DNA of 64,000 nt, taken from positions 87,163,199-87,227,198 of the forward strand of contig NC_092811.1 of NCBI RefSeq assembly GCF_040954645.1, given 5' to 3'. Positions 46,201 to 51,158 of this stretch are shown in pieces. How positions within the stretch are numbered: position 1 is the stretch's first letter; each line of letters starts with the position of its first letter. A model generated the notes under the pieces. The model did no database searches and was not told the DNA's origin. It saw only the letters and a program-made list of their open reading frames with translations. This DNA comes from Diabrotica undecimpunctata. Taxonomy: Eukaryota; Arthropoda; Insecta; Coleoptera; Chrysomelidae. A program made the position numbers and the translations under genes.

Positions 46201-47014
46201 ACTAAAAAGTGGGCACATTCAGCTACTTAGTAATAACTAAACAACTGTGCAGGTCTCCATAAAGTTAAATTCAAGTATCATTACTTCAAAATTTTTATAC
46301 CCATGAATAATTAAAAACGATACTTACCTACAGCTTTAAACGCTTCAGATGCTCCAGGACATTTGTTCTTATCAGGATGCATTTGCAATGCCAATTTCTT
46401 GTAAGCCTTCTTAATTTCAGAATCTGTAGTATCCTTGCTGACTCCAAGAATTTCATAATAATCTTTACATTTTTTTATTCTCTTAACTGCTTCTTCTTGT
46501 TCTGGAGTATAGTCGGGAGCTTTATTTTCCTTTTCTTCTGTTTTCTGTGTGGTTACTCTTCTTCTTGGTTGGTTGGTTTCAGGGTTACTTGGAGCCATCA
46601 GATTAATTTTAAGCAATAGATCTAGAAAAACACAATATACTTAGAAACTTTAGACAAGTTCAATGAATAAGTTGCAAGTGCTGAAATTATTATTCTTGGA
46701 TTAGAGTAATGTGATACTATTTTCAGTATTGATGTTGAATTAAGAAAAGTTATGACTGTGTTTCTATATGACAGAATATTCATTAATGACAGAATTTTAG
46801 ACATACAAATCTACTGCGTATTATAAAAAAATATGCATATAACTATTAAACATAATATACAAAGATATAATCCTTATTTACCCTTTGCTTTATCAGTAGG
46901 AAATAATTTCTCAGCTTTGTTTAAGTATTTCTCAGCTTTCTGTCGGTTTTTTTCCTGGATGAATTTTTCTGCTAAATCTATACACTTAAGTGCTTCGTCT
47001 TTGTTTCCTTCCAT
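10107..47014 (-). CDS. DnaJ homolog subfamily B member 12/14-like, six exons over 37 kb
   Basis: ER-membrane J-protein co-chaperone. Proteins of this family stimulate cytosolic Hsp70 at the ER surface in membrane-protein quality control. The exons are 47014-46882, 46621-46328, 44410-44148, 28662-28547, 24823-24660 and 10219-10107. They join in phase (1,1,0,2,1) to 1083 nt, 360 residues, and each junction has GT-AG. Layout: N-terminal helical segment, residues 1-50; J domain about 97-160 with HPD at 126-128 (MHPDKNK); Gly/Phe-rich stretch about 190-215; one membrane segment about 237-258; conserved C-terminal domain (DUF1977) about 265-345 ([17 protein letters not shown]). Length agrees with the roughly 370-380 residues of the vertebrate proteins. 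All key residues are present and there are no stops, so the gene looks functional. Introns are about 0.26, 1.9, 15.5, 3.7 and 14.4 kb, and the long ones are full of mobile elements. The split between B12 and B14 cannot be made here. Confidence 0.93.
10386..11557. mobile_element. Fold-back element with 300-bp inverted arms (in DNAJB12 intron 5)
   Basis: Arms 10396-10715 and 11251-11554 are inverted copies with modest divergence, including 'cagtcgtcagaga' at the outer ends and 'cgtcgattttgaatgtca' at the inner ends. The 535-bp centre is not palindromic and has no open frame of note. TATAAG occurs just outside both ends (10380-10385 and 11558-11563) and may be the target duplication, though the terminal bases are then not perfectly inverted. 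No transposase, so non-autonomous. Superfamily unknown. Confidence 0.75.
12074..13557 (+). pseudogene. Sailor-like transposase, copy 3, intron-containing with one nonsense codon
   Basis: Reads ATG 12074-12193, GT-AG intron to 12256, exon 12257-12439 (helix-turn-helix '[15 protein letters not shown]' and a basic RRRRK stretch), a second intron to about 12582, and a last exon to TAA at 13557. The second acceptor is uncertain: the first AG after the T-run shifts the frame, and the next AG, 5 nt on, restores it. Catalytic residues: 'FFLDET' (12772-12783), '[10 protein letters not shown]' (about 13040) and '[17 protein letters not shown]' (about 13260-13310). There are 81 residues from the second Asp to the Glu. 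The only clear defect is TAG at 12997-12999, where the sister copy has Trp. The frame is identical on both sides. The C-terminus is acidic/Ser-rich. Confidence 0.85.
13655..13824. repeat. 170-bp segment bounded by a perfect 14-bp inverted repeat
   Basis: TAGGCTAAAATAAT (13655-13668) and its exact complement (13811-13824). It lies inside the 3' non-coding part of Sailor copy 3, so it is either a nested MITE or a sub-terminal repeat. Confidence 0.4.
14189..15726 (-). pseudogene. 5' part of a non-LTR retrotransposon: Gag-like ORF1 and start of ORF2
   Basis: On the minus strand ORF1 begins at ATG 15726 ([11 protein letters not shown]). It contains the block '[19 protein letters not shown]', then '[18 protein letters not shown]' and a zinc-knuckle relic '[14 protein letters not shown]' (about 15155-15110) whose last Cys is now Phe. 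Stops and a frameshift near 14840 break it. ORF2 starts near 14470 with endonuclease signatures 'LQWNIDEL' and 'PEIICLQET', and runs to '[17 protein letters not shown]' at 14189. There the frame is cut by the TIR of Sailor copy 3. The order is that of jockey/CR1-like insect LINEs. The element therefore pre-dates the Sailor insertion. Downstream ORF2 was not found beyond a few doubtful codons at 11555-11588. From 15727 to 16648 I see nothing identifiable. Confidence 0.75.
16649..17254 (-). mobile_element. Short Harbinger-like element with TIRs
   Basis: The ends are inverted copies: AGTAAAGCTAAGCACACATT... at 16649 and, on the complement, AGTAAAGTTAACACATTT... from 17254, both continuing into 'TTTAACACG'. 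On the minus strand at about 17130-16985 there is a short damaged coding relic '[17 protein letters not shown]' followed by 'YWVHPLY'. The Tyr/Phe-Trp-Val-His-Pro motif is typical of the N-terminus of PIF/Harbinger-type nucleases. The rest of the transposase is absent, so it is a deletion derivative. Confidence 0.6.
17255..19076 (-). pseudogene. 5'-truncated LINE reverse transcriptase (RTE-like)
   Basis: Minus-strand order: linker (19076-18900, '[17 protein letters not shown]'), palm start '[13 protein letters not shown]' (18720), '[20 protein letters not shown]' (about 18560), '[15 protein letters not shown]' (about 18440), '[13 protein letters not shown]' with the first catalytic Asp (about 18330), '[13 protein letters not shown]' (18170), 'NFADDQV' with the Asp pair (18040), thumb 'CDYKYLGI', then the C-terminus '[20 protein letters not shown]' and 'GRPRKSW', ending near 17274. 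It has a TAA at 18701-18703 and frameshifts near 18530 and 17820. The 3' tail is (AGT)n-like and touches the TIR of the Harbinger element. The C-terminal signature suggests an RTE-like clade. Confidence 0.8.
19077..20105. other. No gene identified
   Basis: A stretch of about 1 kb between the LINE and the Penelope fragment. It has short open frames on both strands without recognisable motifs. Codons near 19440-19740 look like degraded coding sequence, but I cannot place the family. Confidence 0.4.
20106..20252 (+). pseudogene. Penelope-like element: GIY-YIG endonuclease fragment
   Basis: Forty-eight codons ending TAA (20250-20252) read '[18 protein letters not shown]' and then '[12 protein letters not shown]'. 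Cys-x2-Cys followed by YIGQTGR and R...EH is the signature of the GIY-YIG nuclease at the C-terminus of Penelope-like retroelements. The RT domain is missing upstream. A GAAAC-containing hairpin typical of Penelope terminal repeats follows within 40 bp. Confidence 0.75.
20289..20316 (+). ncRNA. Degenerate hammerhead-like hairpin of the Penelope fragment
   Basis: TTGAGAA, then CGG...CCG as stem II, then GAAACGGC. The order matches a hammerhead core with two substitutions from CUGANGA. It follows the GIY-YIG fragment, which is where Penelope elements carry these motifs. Probably inactive. Confidence 0.35.
20431..20848. mobile_element. MITE, 418 bp, TIR about 32 bp
   Basis: The left end TTATTATTAGTTTATTATCG and, on the complement, TTATTATTAATATATTATCG both continue 'ACCYTTT'. 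No coding sequence inside. From here to 21746 nothing else is recognised. Confidence 0.6.
21747..22622 (+). repeat. Repeat family R, copy B (uninterrupted)
   Basis: Same orientation and about 90 percent similar by eye to the split copy at 5721-5773 plus 8272-9090. The junction 'aaaacatttaccatttt' near 21797-21812 is the empty site for Sailor copy 2. No protein signature. Confidence 0.8.
23290..24000 (+). pseudogene. Heavily decayed mariner transposase
   Basis: Family-typical blocks appear in shifting frames: '[17 protein letters not shown]' (23300-23350), 'EMSRIIK' (23382-23402), 'PAPVMVW' (23598-23618), '[17 protein letters not shown]' (23714-23770), '[17 protein letters not shown]' (23842-23895) and '[15 protein letters not shown]' (23917-23965). 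The order and wording are those of mariner elements with a D..D..D catalytic triad. At least five frameshifts or stops are visible. No TIRs found. Confidence 0.75.
24660..24823 (-). CDS. DNAJB12/14-like, exon 5 (DUF1977)
   Basis: The acceptor 'atattttttag' ends at 24824 and the donor is GTAATT (24659 downward). It encodes '[20 protein letters not shown]' and continues with '[20 protein letters not shown]' to 'HACYREKSY', the most conserved part of the C-terminal lumenal domain. Phase 2 in, phase 1 out. Reading through the donor gives only 23 further codons without similarity. Confidence 0.93.
25100..28546. other. Intron 4 of the DNAJB12-like gene; no gene identified
   Basis: No supportable coding sequence between exons 5 and 4. 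It holds a pair of about 40-bp direct repeats ('tggacgYctggattttctct' at about 27629 and 27747), two perfect short hairpins (27482-27504, 27791-27820) and a purine-rich stretch at about 27830-28160. That stretch resembles the 5' leader of a LINE but carries no diagnostic motif. Confidence 0.5.
27791..27820. repeat. Perfect 13-bp hairpin, 4-nt loop
   Basis: ATTCTCCCTATAC - TTTG - GTATAGGGAGAAT. A second perfect hairpin, AGTCTATATC - gta - GATATAGACT, lies at 27482-27504. Function unknown. Confidence 0.7.
28547..28662 (-). CDS. DNAJB12/14-like, exon 4 (membrane segment)
   Basis: The acceptor 'ttttag' ends at 28663 and the donor is GTAAGT (28546 downward). It encodes [20 protein letters not shown] and continues '[18 protein letters not shown]'. 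This is the single membrane-spanning helix with the family pattern F.QL.PIL followed by S.DP.YSL. Phase 0 in, phase 2 out. Confidence 0.93.
28893..29300 (+). pseudogene. Jockey-like LINE, EN-RT linker fragment
   Basis: Reads '[20 protein letters not shown]', '[20 protein letters not shown]' and 'LWKCIKK', the usual linker between endonuclease and reverse transcriptase in jockey-type elements. Stops and shifts follow. It may belong to the same family as the RT piece at 33880-34695. Confidence 0.65.
29609..30234. mobile_element. Candidate DNA element bounded by a perfect 16-bp inverted repeat
   Basis: CTTTTCCGTCGACCGT (29609-29624) and its exact complement (30219-30234) enclose 626 bp. Target duplication is not clear. 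It contains one small open frame (29920-30039). Confidence 0.5.
29920..30039 (+). CDS. Small unidentified ORF, 39 residues, inside the TIR element
   Basis: ATG at 29920, TAA at 30037-30039, starting [14 protein letters not shown] and ending '[13 protein letters not shown]'. The acidic start followed by a basic end resembles the first exon of some transposon accessory proteins, but I cannot assign a family. It may be chance. Confidence 0.25.
   Translation: MDIDEEFNLTPPEFNFFYHRIYRGPKRLEYKFVKMLYSR
30260..30331. repeat. 72-bp palindrome (cruciform-prone)
   Basis: Outer arms GGCGATTAACAAT/ATTGTTAATCGCC (13 bp, perfect) and inner arms TTAACGCG/CGCGTTAA (8 bp) around 'ctcgcttcgctca'. It lies 26 bp outside the 29609-30234 element. 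Confidence 0.75.
30350..31146. repeat. Related non-coding modules, also inverted at 32260-32450
   Basis: Blocks such as 'acaatttcttctttNNa.attttttNgtg' followed by 'tcgatattttccRagttaa' occur near 30480-30540 and 30800-30860. They recur in inverse orientation near 32265-32350 on the far side of the mariner element. No coding content. Confidence 0.5.
31147..32191 (-). mobile_element. mariner element with TIRs, internally deleted
   Basis: The ends are inverted copies (GATTGATA..AAACTAGCCTTTGATAGA), with TA at the right edge (32192-32193) and a mutated TG at the left (31145-31146). At about 1045 bp it is shorter than the usual 1.3 kb. Confidence 0.85.
31205..32022 (-). pseudogene. mariner transposase with two internal deletions
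   Basis: From ATG at 32022 the N-terminal DNA-binding half is well preserved ([20 protein letters not shown]; '[14 protein letters not shown]') and the first catalytic Asp is present in '[12 protein letters not shown]'. After 'KEQSKQ' the frame is damaged. '[17 protein letters not shown]', with the second Asp, reads in another frame and joins directly to '[15 protein letters not shown]'. The segment that normally holds the third Asp (SPDLAPSD-type) is missing, and so is the strand region before 'LFHQDN'. It cannot be catalytic. The wording fits the irritans/mauritiana-like mariners common in insects. Confidence 0.85.
32455..33868 (-). pseudogene. LINE reverse-transcriptase 3' part, copy X
   Basis: Minus-strand relic with RT blocks: '[12 protein letters not shown]' near 33640, an Asp-Asp palm region near 33390-33420 seen only as fragments, '[18 protein letters not shown]'-type thumb (about 33060-32960), and the C-terminal 'WNDHISRMT' and '[12 protein letters not shown]' near 32600-32520. 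It is a sister of copy Y (34700-35200) and heavily decayed. Two insertions split or bound it: a 207-bp element at 32663-32869, and the jockey-like piece starting near 33880 where the homology ends. RTE-like by its C-terminus. Confidence 0.65.
32663..32869. mobile_element. 207-bp palindromic insert with 11-bp target duplication
   Basis: CAGTTCTTGAT stands on both sides (32652-32662 and 32870-32880). The uninterrupted sister sequence at about 34900 has it once. The inside is largely an inverted repeat ('gtaattactatttaaatgg' against its complement, with 'aaagtacgtttattgacgtt'). It carries a hammerhead-like core: TTGAGAA (32780-32786), stem GATTTCC/GGAAATT, GAAAC (32807-32811). A Penelope-derived or retrozyme-like short retroelement fits. 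Confidence 0.6.
33880..34695 (+). pseudogene. Jockey-like LINE reverse-transcriptase fragment
   Basis: Reads '[10 protein letters not shown]'-like start ([20 protein letters not shown]), '[20 protein letters not shown]', '[16 protein letters not shown]', '[10 protein letters not shown]', then '[20 protein letters not shown]' with a catalytic Asp (about 34400). After frameshifts come 'LVTFADDTT'-like remains (34585-34605) and '[18 protein letters not shown]'. The RT palm is present but broken by several stops. It appears inserted between the two copies of the minus-strand RTE-like sequence. Confidence 0.75.
34700..35200 (-). pseudogene. LINE 3' fragment, copy Y
   Basis: The minus strand encodes '[20 protein letters not shown]', '[20 protein letters not shown]' and '[19 protein letters not shown]', then toward 34720 a 'WNDHISRM'-type C-terminus. 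It is a sister of copy X (32455-33868) and retains the uninterrupted version of the site used by the 207-bp insert. Confidence 0.75.
35235..38470 (+). pseudogene. LINE with RT and RNase H (R1/LOA-like)
   Basis: The 5' part is truncated within RT. Blocks: '[11 protein letters not shown]' (35365-35400), '[20 protein letters not shown]' (35547-35600), '[13 protein letters not shown]' with the first Asp (35757-35790), '[11 protein letters not shown]', '[11 protein letters not shown]' with the Asp pair (36030-36055), and '[15 protein letters not shown]'. After a nested LINE (36631-37632) the frame returns with an RNase H domain: '[16 protein letters not shown]' (Glu), '[14 protein letters not shown]' (Asp, 37853) and '[20 protein letters not shown]' (His/Asp), up to about 38107. 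The C-terminal part (38110-38330) is readable as '[19 protein letters not shown]'. Stops and one-base shifts are present. RT plus RNase H is found in I/LOA-type clades. Confidence 0.8.
36631..37632 (+). mobile_element. 5'-truncated LINE nested in the RNase H LINE, 7-bp target duplication
   Basis: AACCTAT flanks both ends (36624-36630 and 37633-37639), and removing it joins the host frame 'MGQPIDATA'. The insert encodes '[17 protein letters not shown]', '[10 protein letters not shown]', '[10 protein letters not shown]' (normally YADD; the first Asp codon is altered to Gly), '[20 protein letters not shown]', '[14 protein letters not shown]' and '[19 protein letters not shown]'. It ends with a short (AAG)n tail. 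Typical target-primed insertion. Confidence 0.85.
38471..39163. other. No gene identified (DNAJB12 intron 3)
   Basis: AT-rich sequence between the LINE 3' end and the fold-back element. No motif, repeat or splice pattern was recognised. Confidence 0.5.
39351..39420 (-). other. tRNA-like Pol III box pair in the left arm
   Basis: On the minus strand 'TGGCTTAGCGATG' resembles a tRNA A box and 'GGTCGCAAGTTCTATTCC' resembles a B box (GGTTCGANTCC). They are about 35 bp apart and followed by a T-run. The ends do not pair as an acceptor stem, so this is a tRNA-derived relic, not a tRNA gene. Confidence 0.45.
40330..40595. repeat. Minisatellite of about 10-11 bp units, left arm
   Basis: Units of the type 'gtatagcagac' with variants (atatcagac, acatcagac, atataagac), interspersed with 'gcaatctaac' and 'gcgatctaac'. 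The inverted counterpart in the right arm spans about 41925-42108 and 42900-42985. Confidence 0.8.
41925..42985. repeat. Minisatellite, right arm, split by the nested element
   Basis: The complement of the left-arm array ('gtctgctatac' units), interrupted at 42106-42108/42900-42902 by the 791-bp element. Unit numbers on the two arms look similar. Confidence 0.75.
42109..42899. mobile_element. 791-bp TIR element nested in the fold-back arm
   Basis: Ends GGGTCGTATTTTCGAATTC and its exact complement. CTG stands at both edges (42106-42108, 42900-42902), a 3-bp duplication. Sub-terminal palindromes of the type 'ttcgtatacgaa' occur several times near each end. No convincing coding region. The left arm, without the insert, gives the empty site. 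Confidence 0.8.
43882..43950 (+). other. tRNA-like Pol III box pair in the right arm
   Basis: Counterpart of 39351-39420: 'GTGGCTTAGCGATGTGC', 'GGTCGCAAGTTCTGGTCC', then a long T-run at about 43957-43969 that could act as a Pol III terminator. Confidence 0.45.
44148..44410 (-). CDS. DNAJB12/14-like, exon 3
   Basis: The acceptor 'ttttcttcag' ends at 44411. The donor is GTATTTTAG, with GT at 44147-44146. It encodes '[20 protein letters not shown]' (end of the J domain), a His/Ser-rich turn, '[19 protein letters not shown]' (the Gly/Phe-rich linker) and a Gln/Ser/His-rich end. Phase 1 in, phase 0 out. The fold-back element begins 8 nt into the following intron. Confidence 0.93.
44669..45754 (+). 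pseudogene. LINE endonuclease fragment
   Basis: Reads '[19 protein letters not shown]', '[13 protein letters not shown]' (catalytic Glu), '[12 protein letters not shown]', and after a frameshift near 45025 '[15 protein letters not shown]' (catalytic Asp/Asn, about 45140-45185), '[20 protein letters not shown]'. It then continues into linker sequence to 45754. It is an apurinic-endonuclease-like domain of a non-LTR element. It is in sense opposite to the host gene (DNAJB12 intron 2). Confidence 0.75.
45725..46030 (-). pseudogene. LINE linker fragment, opposite strand
   Basis: The minus strand encodes '[20 protein letters not shown]', '[16 protein letters not shown]' and '[11 protein letters not shown]', the segment between endonuclease and RT in jockey/X-like elements. 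It abuts the plus-strand fragment tail to tail. Its frame is still open for 100 codons. Confidence 0.65.
46328..46621 (-). CDS. DNAJB12/14-like, exon 2 (J domain)
   Basis: The acceptor 'gtttttctag' ends at 46622 and the donor is GTAAGT (46327 downward). It encodes [20 protein letters not shown], an acidic/basic linker, and '[20 protein letters not shown]' followed by '[19 protein letters not shown]'. HPD is intact. Phase 1 in and out. Confidence 0.95.
46882..47014 (-). CDS. DNAJB12/14-like, exon 1
   Basis: ATG at 47014-47012, donor GTAAAT at 46881 downward. It encodes [20 protein letters not shown] and '[19 protein letters not shown]', the helical N-terminus typical of the family (MEGN..EA..C). 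This fixes the start. Phase 1 out. Confidence 0.93.
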
Positions 47015-47342
47015 TTTTTTGCAAACACCCTAAATTGTTCCAATAATACTTTTTAGATTAATTTAATAATTCAACAGCTGATGTCACTCATGCTGTTGAC
47101 AGCAGACTGAATAAACACTGACGTATCCTACGCAGACGCATTTAGAGGGAAACAATCTGATTTCAGAAAACCTATAATATATTAATTATTTTGATATTCA
47201 AACTGTTGAAAAAATAATGATAATATTAATAAAAATATACTTATATAAAGAGAAAAATACTGAACAATAAGTTGTAGATAATGGATTTATTTTTATAATT
47301 TAAGGATTTATACAACAACAGTAGCAAAAAAAGTAGTAGGTA
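47015..47342 (-). promoter_or_regulatory. 5' UTR and proximal promoter region of the DNAJB12-like gene
   Basis: Only 328 bp separate the start codon from the pogo element. No TATA box at a convincing position. 'ctgacgtatcc' near 47119 resembles a CRE half-site but is weak evidence. Confidence 0.3.
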
Positions 47343-49739
47343 GGGGAGACCGGGCCTGGTTGGTACACTTTTCAAATCAAGGCGCCTATATTTTTTTTAC
47401 TGATAAATGGTAAGAAAATATGTTTAATTTCCTGATTAGTATTGTCTTATTTACATAAATTTCAAATTACTTAATGTTCGGACTTATCCTAATTCCATAA
47501 TTTAATTTTTTCCTTAAGGGCGCAAGTGTACCAAGCAACCTCGTATTCGAGGTTAGTTGGTACACACCTTGGGGTTGGTTGGTCAAGACAGAAACTAGGA
47601 GATTGATTAATATTTTTATTATTTTCATATACAATTCAGCCTACAAAAAGTTAATATTATAAAAAAATCCGTGTCTATTCTTAGAAAAAATGAATAATCT
47701 AATCAGATCCATCCGAATCGCAATTGTGACACACGTAGAACAAGCCCACATCTGCGTATTTTTCATGTGTCCACAATTTTCATTCATTGCACTGAATCCA
47801 TTTCTCGTTAGACAAATTATTTGAAAAGGGTTCAACGCAAATCAGGCAGAAGGTGTCCTCATCATACTTGAATCGTCTTTAATTTTTGCTTGTTTTTTCG
47901 TGTTCTTTTTATTTTTGCCAAACCCCTGTTTTTTAATTGATTTCGTTTTATTTTCTTTTTTCTTTTTCTCTTCTTCTAAAGCATCTTTAATAGGAGTATC
48001 TGTCAAAATTTCAGATTTTCTTTTTTTGCGACCATGTTGCCTTTTTCTTTCTGCGGCTTTTGGAAACGATTTCAAATTTTCGAGATCTGTAAAATTACAT
48101 GTTGCTTCTTTATTAGGGGTCTTGGGGCACTGCAGATTTTTAGGTACGAAAATATTTGGACCTTTTTTGGTAGGCGTCTGACTTTCTTTAATTCTGCTTG
48201 GTCCAGCTTGCTGCGTGTCTTCGTTAGAATTAGTTTGTTGGTCCGCCAATGGGTTGTCGACAAGGATTAAAGTCACGTACCGGTTGATTTGTTTCAACCT
48301 ACAATACGGGATTGTTTTTCCTCGATAGCTTGCAGATCTTGTTTACGATCTATCTCTGACATAAGCAGCCATAAATTTACTGTCCGGAAAACTATTAAAT
48401 GGATAAATTCCGGAAACCTGAAATCCAGCTGTAATATTGTTTGGTGTTGTCGCTAATGGTAGTGCAGTACGAACTATACTGGGTATGTCATAAATGGTCA
48501 TCGTTGCGCCAGGATGATTAGTCATCCAAGAGTCACACGCACTATTGACATACTTTTTTAATGGTACATGCACACTGCGATCCAGTGGTTGGAGCTTATG
48601 GCTGCAGTGAGGTGAAAAGGATAACACTGTTATGCCGTGATCTTTGCAGATGTTTAGTGTCTCAGGAGACAAATGCGAATCGTGTATGTCTATCAAAAGT
48701 AGGAGAGGGTTTTCTTTACATGCCTTGCAGTATTTGATAAAATGCTGGATATAATGTATAAAATGAACTTCTTTCATCCAGCCTGACTGATTAGCACTTT
48801 CAGCGCTTCCAGCCGGGGCATCTGTGAGGAAATGGGGCTTAAAAATTACTCGAGGAAATATAAAAAAGGTGGCACAGTATATCCAGTAGCAGAAACAGCA
48901 CACGCTAGAGTTACAAGCGTGCCACGTTCTGCTGAAGTAACTCTTCCCACTTATTTAACAACACGTCTTGCCACAATACGATCAGGTCCCTGAACTGTAG
49001 TAATCCCTATTTCGTCCATGTTCCAGATGTCCACAGGACTAAAGTTAAATCTTCCAAGGACAATTTCTAGATTGCTGAATAATCTTTTCACATTTATTTT
49101 GTTGAAACTCGTCGCTCTAGACAAACTGGTAGCTTCAGGCGTCCTTATAGCCAATTCAGCATTTCTCTGTAAAAACGATATAAATTAATTGGGGCCTGTT
49201 TTCTCATTAGTTTTCCAGCTATTTGGAACCGAAAAATTCAAAGAAGTTGCGTATAAAAAAGCTAATTCTCACTTCTTTGGGCGTAAGACCATAATAAATA
49301 TCTGCAGATTTTTTGATGTAATCTGCGAGGTTAGACTCTTGAATATCGGTAAAAATCAAAAACCAAATATTTTATTAGTAAGTAGACCATCAAGGATACT
49401 ATTTTTTACAAAACCTTCCTGTCTATTTTTAGAGTATCCAACAATTGTTGAAGGCATTTGCGTTTGTGCTTGCAGTTCCTCTATCGTAAATTTGCAGCAA
49501 TATCTTCTTAACGTGTTAAAAGGAATTTTAAAGTCACCAGCAGCAGACCTTAGAGATTGCCCTGTGCACCAAGTAAAACTCACAAAACGACGCCCACACA
49601 CCAATGATAACTGTCATCAACTGGCGCGTATTCCAACACCTCCCGAAAAATAAGAGCAACGCCGGTTTTACCCGAACGGATGCCGAAATATTAGAAATTT
49701 ACCAACCAACTCCTGTGCCCAACTAACCCCGGTCTCCCC
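47343..49739 (-). mobile_element. pogo/Tigger-type element with TIRs
   Basis: The ends are GGGGAGACCGGG..TGGTTGG on the left and, on the complement, GGGGAGACCGGGGTTAGTTGG. TA flanks both (47341-47342, 49740-49741). The element is 2.4 kb, a plausible full length. The sequence between TIR and coding repeats the 'ggttggt' words. Confidence 0.88.
47640..49650 (-). pseudogene. Tigger-like transposase with C-terminal zinc-finger relic
   Basis: Order on the minus strand: N-terminal Psq-like helix-turn-helix (about 49600-49440, 'QSLRSAAGDFKIPFNTLRRY'), 'EATSLSRATSFNKINVKRLF' and 'FSPVDIWNMDEIGITTVQ' with the first catalytic Asp (about 49010), then 'NPLLLLIDIHDSHLS' with the second (about 48690), 'SPHCSHKLQPLDRSV' and 'VNSACDSWMTNHPG' with the third Asp (about 48530). 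A Lys-rich, low-complexity region follows (48270-47880), and a cysteine-rich C-terminus (about 47850-47700) resembles a PHD-type finger in broken frames. Several stops and frameshifts: it is inactive. This class is common in aphids and beetles. Confidence 0.82.
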
Positions 49740-49849
49740 TACACTAGGCGGTACTACTGTAGACTAGCGCGAACCTTCATCCTATGTTTTCTGTATTTTT
49801 AAAATTTAAATGCACTTAAGGACTTGCTAGAAAAAAAAACACCTAACAC

Positions 49850-50150
49850 CGTGATCCAACGTATGAATAAAGATCTGGAAATTATGCGTATCGTGAAAAT
49901 CAGAAAGATGGCATACGTAGGGCATGTGATGCGCAATGATAAGTATCAACTAATTCAACTAATTTTACAAGGCAAGTAAGAAGGTAAAAAATCTCAAGGG
50001 CGCAGAAAAACATCGTGGTTGAAGAACATCAGACAGTGGGCAGGAATGACTACCATGCATCTATTTAGAGCAGCTGTCAACAAAGTTGTATGGATCAACG
50101 TGATTGCCAACATCCACAGAGGATAGCCACCTAAAGAAGAAAAAGAAGAA
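49850..50150 (+). pseudogene. LINE 3' end with (GAA)n tail
   Basis: Reads 'KIRKMAYVGHVMRNDKYQLI', 'GRRKTSWLKNIRQWAGMT', 'HLFRAAVNKVVWINVIANIH', then 'cacctaaagaagaaaaagaa'. Same C-terminal formula as the nested LINE at 36631-37632 and the piece at 52795. 5'-truncated. Confidence 0.75.
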
Positions 50151-50224
50151 GAAGAAAAAATTCTAATCGGCGACAACCTCTTAAGCAATTTTAGTCCCAA
50201 AACTATATGATATCCCATTCATTT

Positions 50225-51158
50225 TTGCCGTCAAATTCTACACATCTAACCCAGCCCCTTGATGTGGCTTTTTTTCGCCCTTAAAAGAAGCATGGCGAAA
50301 AATTCCTGAAAAGTGGAAAATGGGTGAAGGAAGAAGGGCAGCTACCATACCTAAAGATCGCTTTCCTCATTTTGTTAGAGAGCTGATGGACAGCATCAGA
50401 CACAACCAAGAAAAAAATATTAAGTCTGGTTTTAGAAAATGTGGGATCTACCCGTTAGACCGTGATCAAGTCCTAAACCGACTCCCTAGTGCCAACACTG
50501 CAAATGTTCAAGAAGTAGAAGAACATGTTAGCAATGTAGTGGTTAATATGCTGAAATCCATGAGATATTCTGATACTTCTACACAACGACGAAAGAGAAG
50601 GAAGGTCGCCGTAGTAGCTGGTAAAAGTGTAACTGGAGTAGACTTTAGAGAAGAAGAAAGTGAAGACGATTGAAGATGAAGAGGTCGTTAACAGAAGTGA
50701 AGGGGAGGTCGAATCAGATGATGAGGAGATGAATATTCCTTTAAGACAGATTGCTGAAAATCAAAAACGTGGACAGAAAAGTGTTCCCGTTCCTAGCGTT
50801 TCCTACAAAGGTAGAATTTTTAAACAGGCTTATTCCGTTTCGAAAGAATCTATTCAACGATTGGCTGCTGGTTTCGTTTTCAACCAGTTTTAGGAAAAAC
50901 GAAAGATTAAAGTATTATATTGGAAAAGTGTTGAAAACTATTAATGAAAACGGTGACATTTACGGAACTTTTTTGAGGCATCGCCAAACCAAGCAATCCT
51001 CAGGGTTTATTTATGGATTTCCCACGAAACCAGACGATTGCTATTTCTCTTTTGACCAAGTTGTTGGTCAAATTCATCCATCTGATAACTCCGAGCTGCC
51101 AAGCAGTTCAAATGGGAAGATTCTTAAATTTCCCATCAACCAAAATGATCTTAATTAA
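50225..51158 (+). pseudogene. Tigger-like transposase, C-terminal fragment (second family)
   Basis: Begins within the DDE domain at 'LTQPLDVAFFRP' (50240-50278), is shifted by one base at about 50278, and continues 'LKEAWRKIPEKWKMGEGRRA', 'FPHFVRELMDSI', 'GFRKCGIYPLDRDQVLNRLP' to 50673. After another shift the tail holds 'YYIGKVLKTINENGDIYGTF' and 'YFSFDQVVGQI', up to TAA at 51158. A different family from 47343-49739. No upstream half was found; a LINE 3' end precedes it. Confidence 0.75.
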
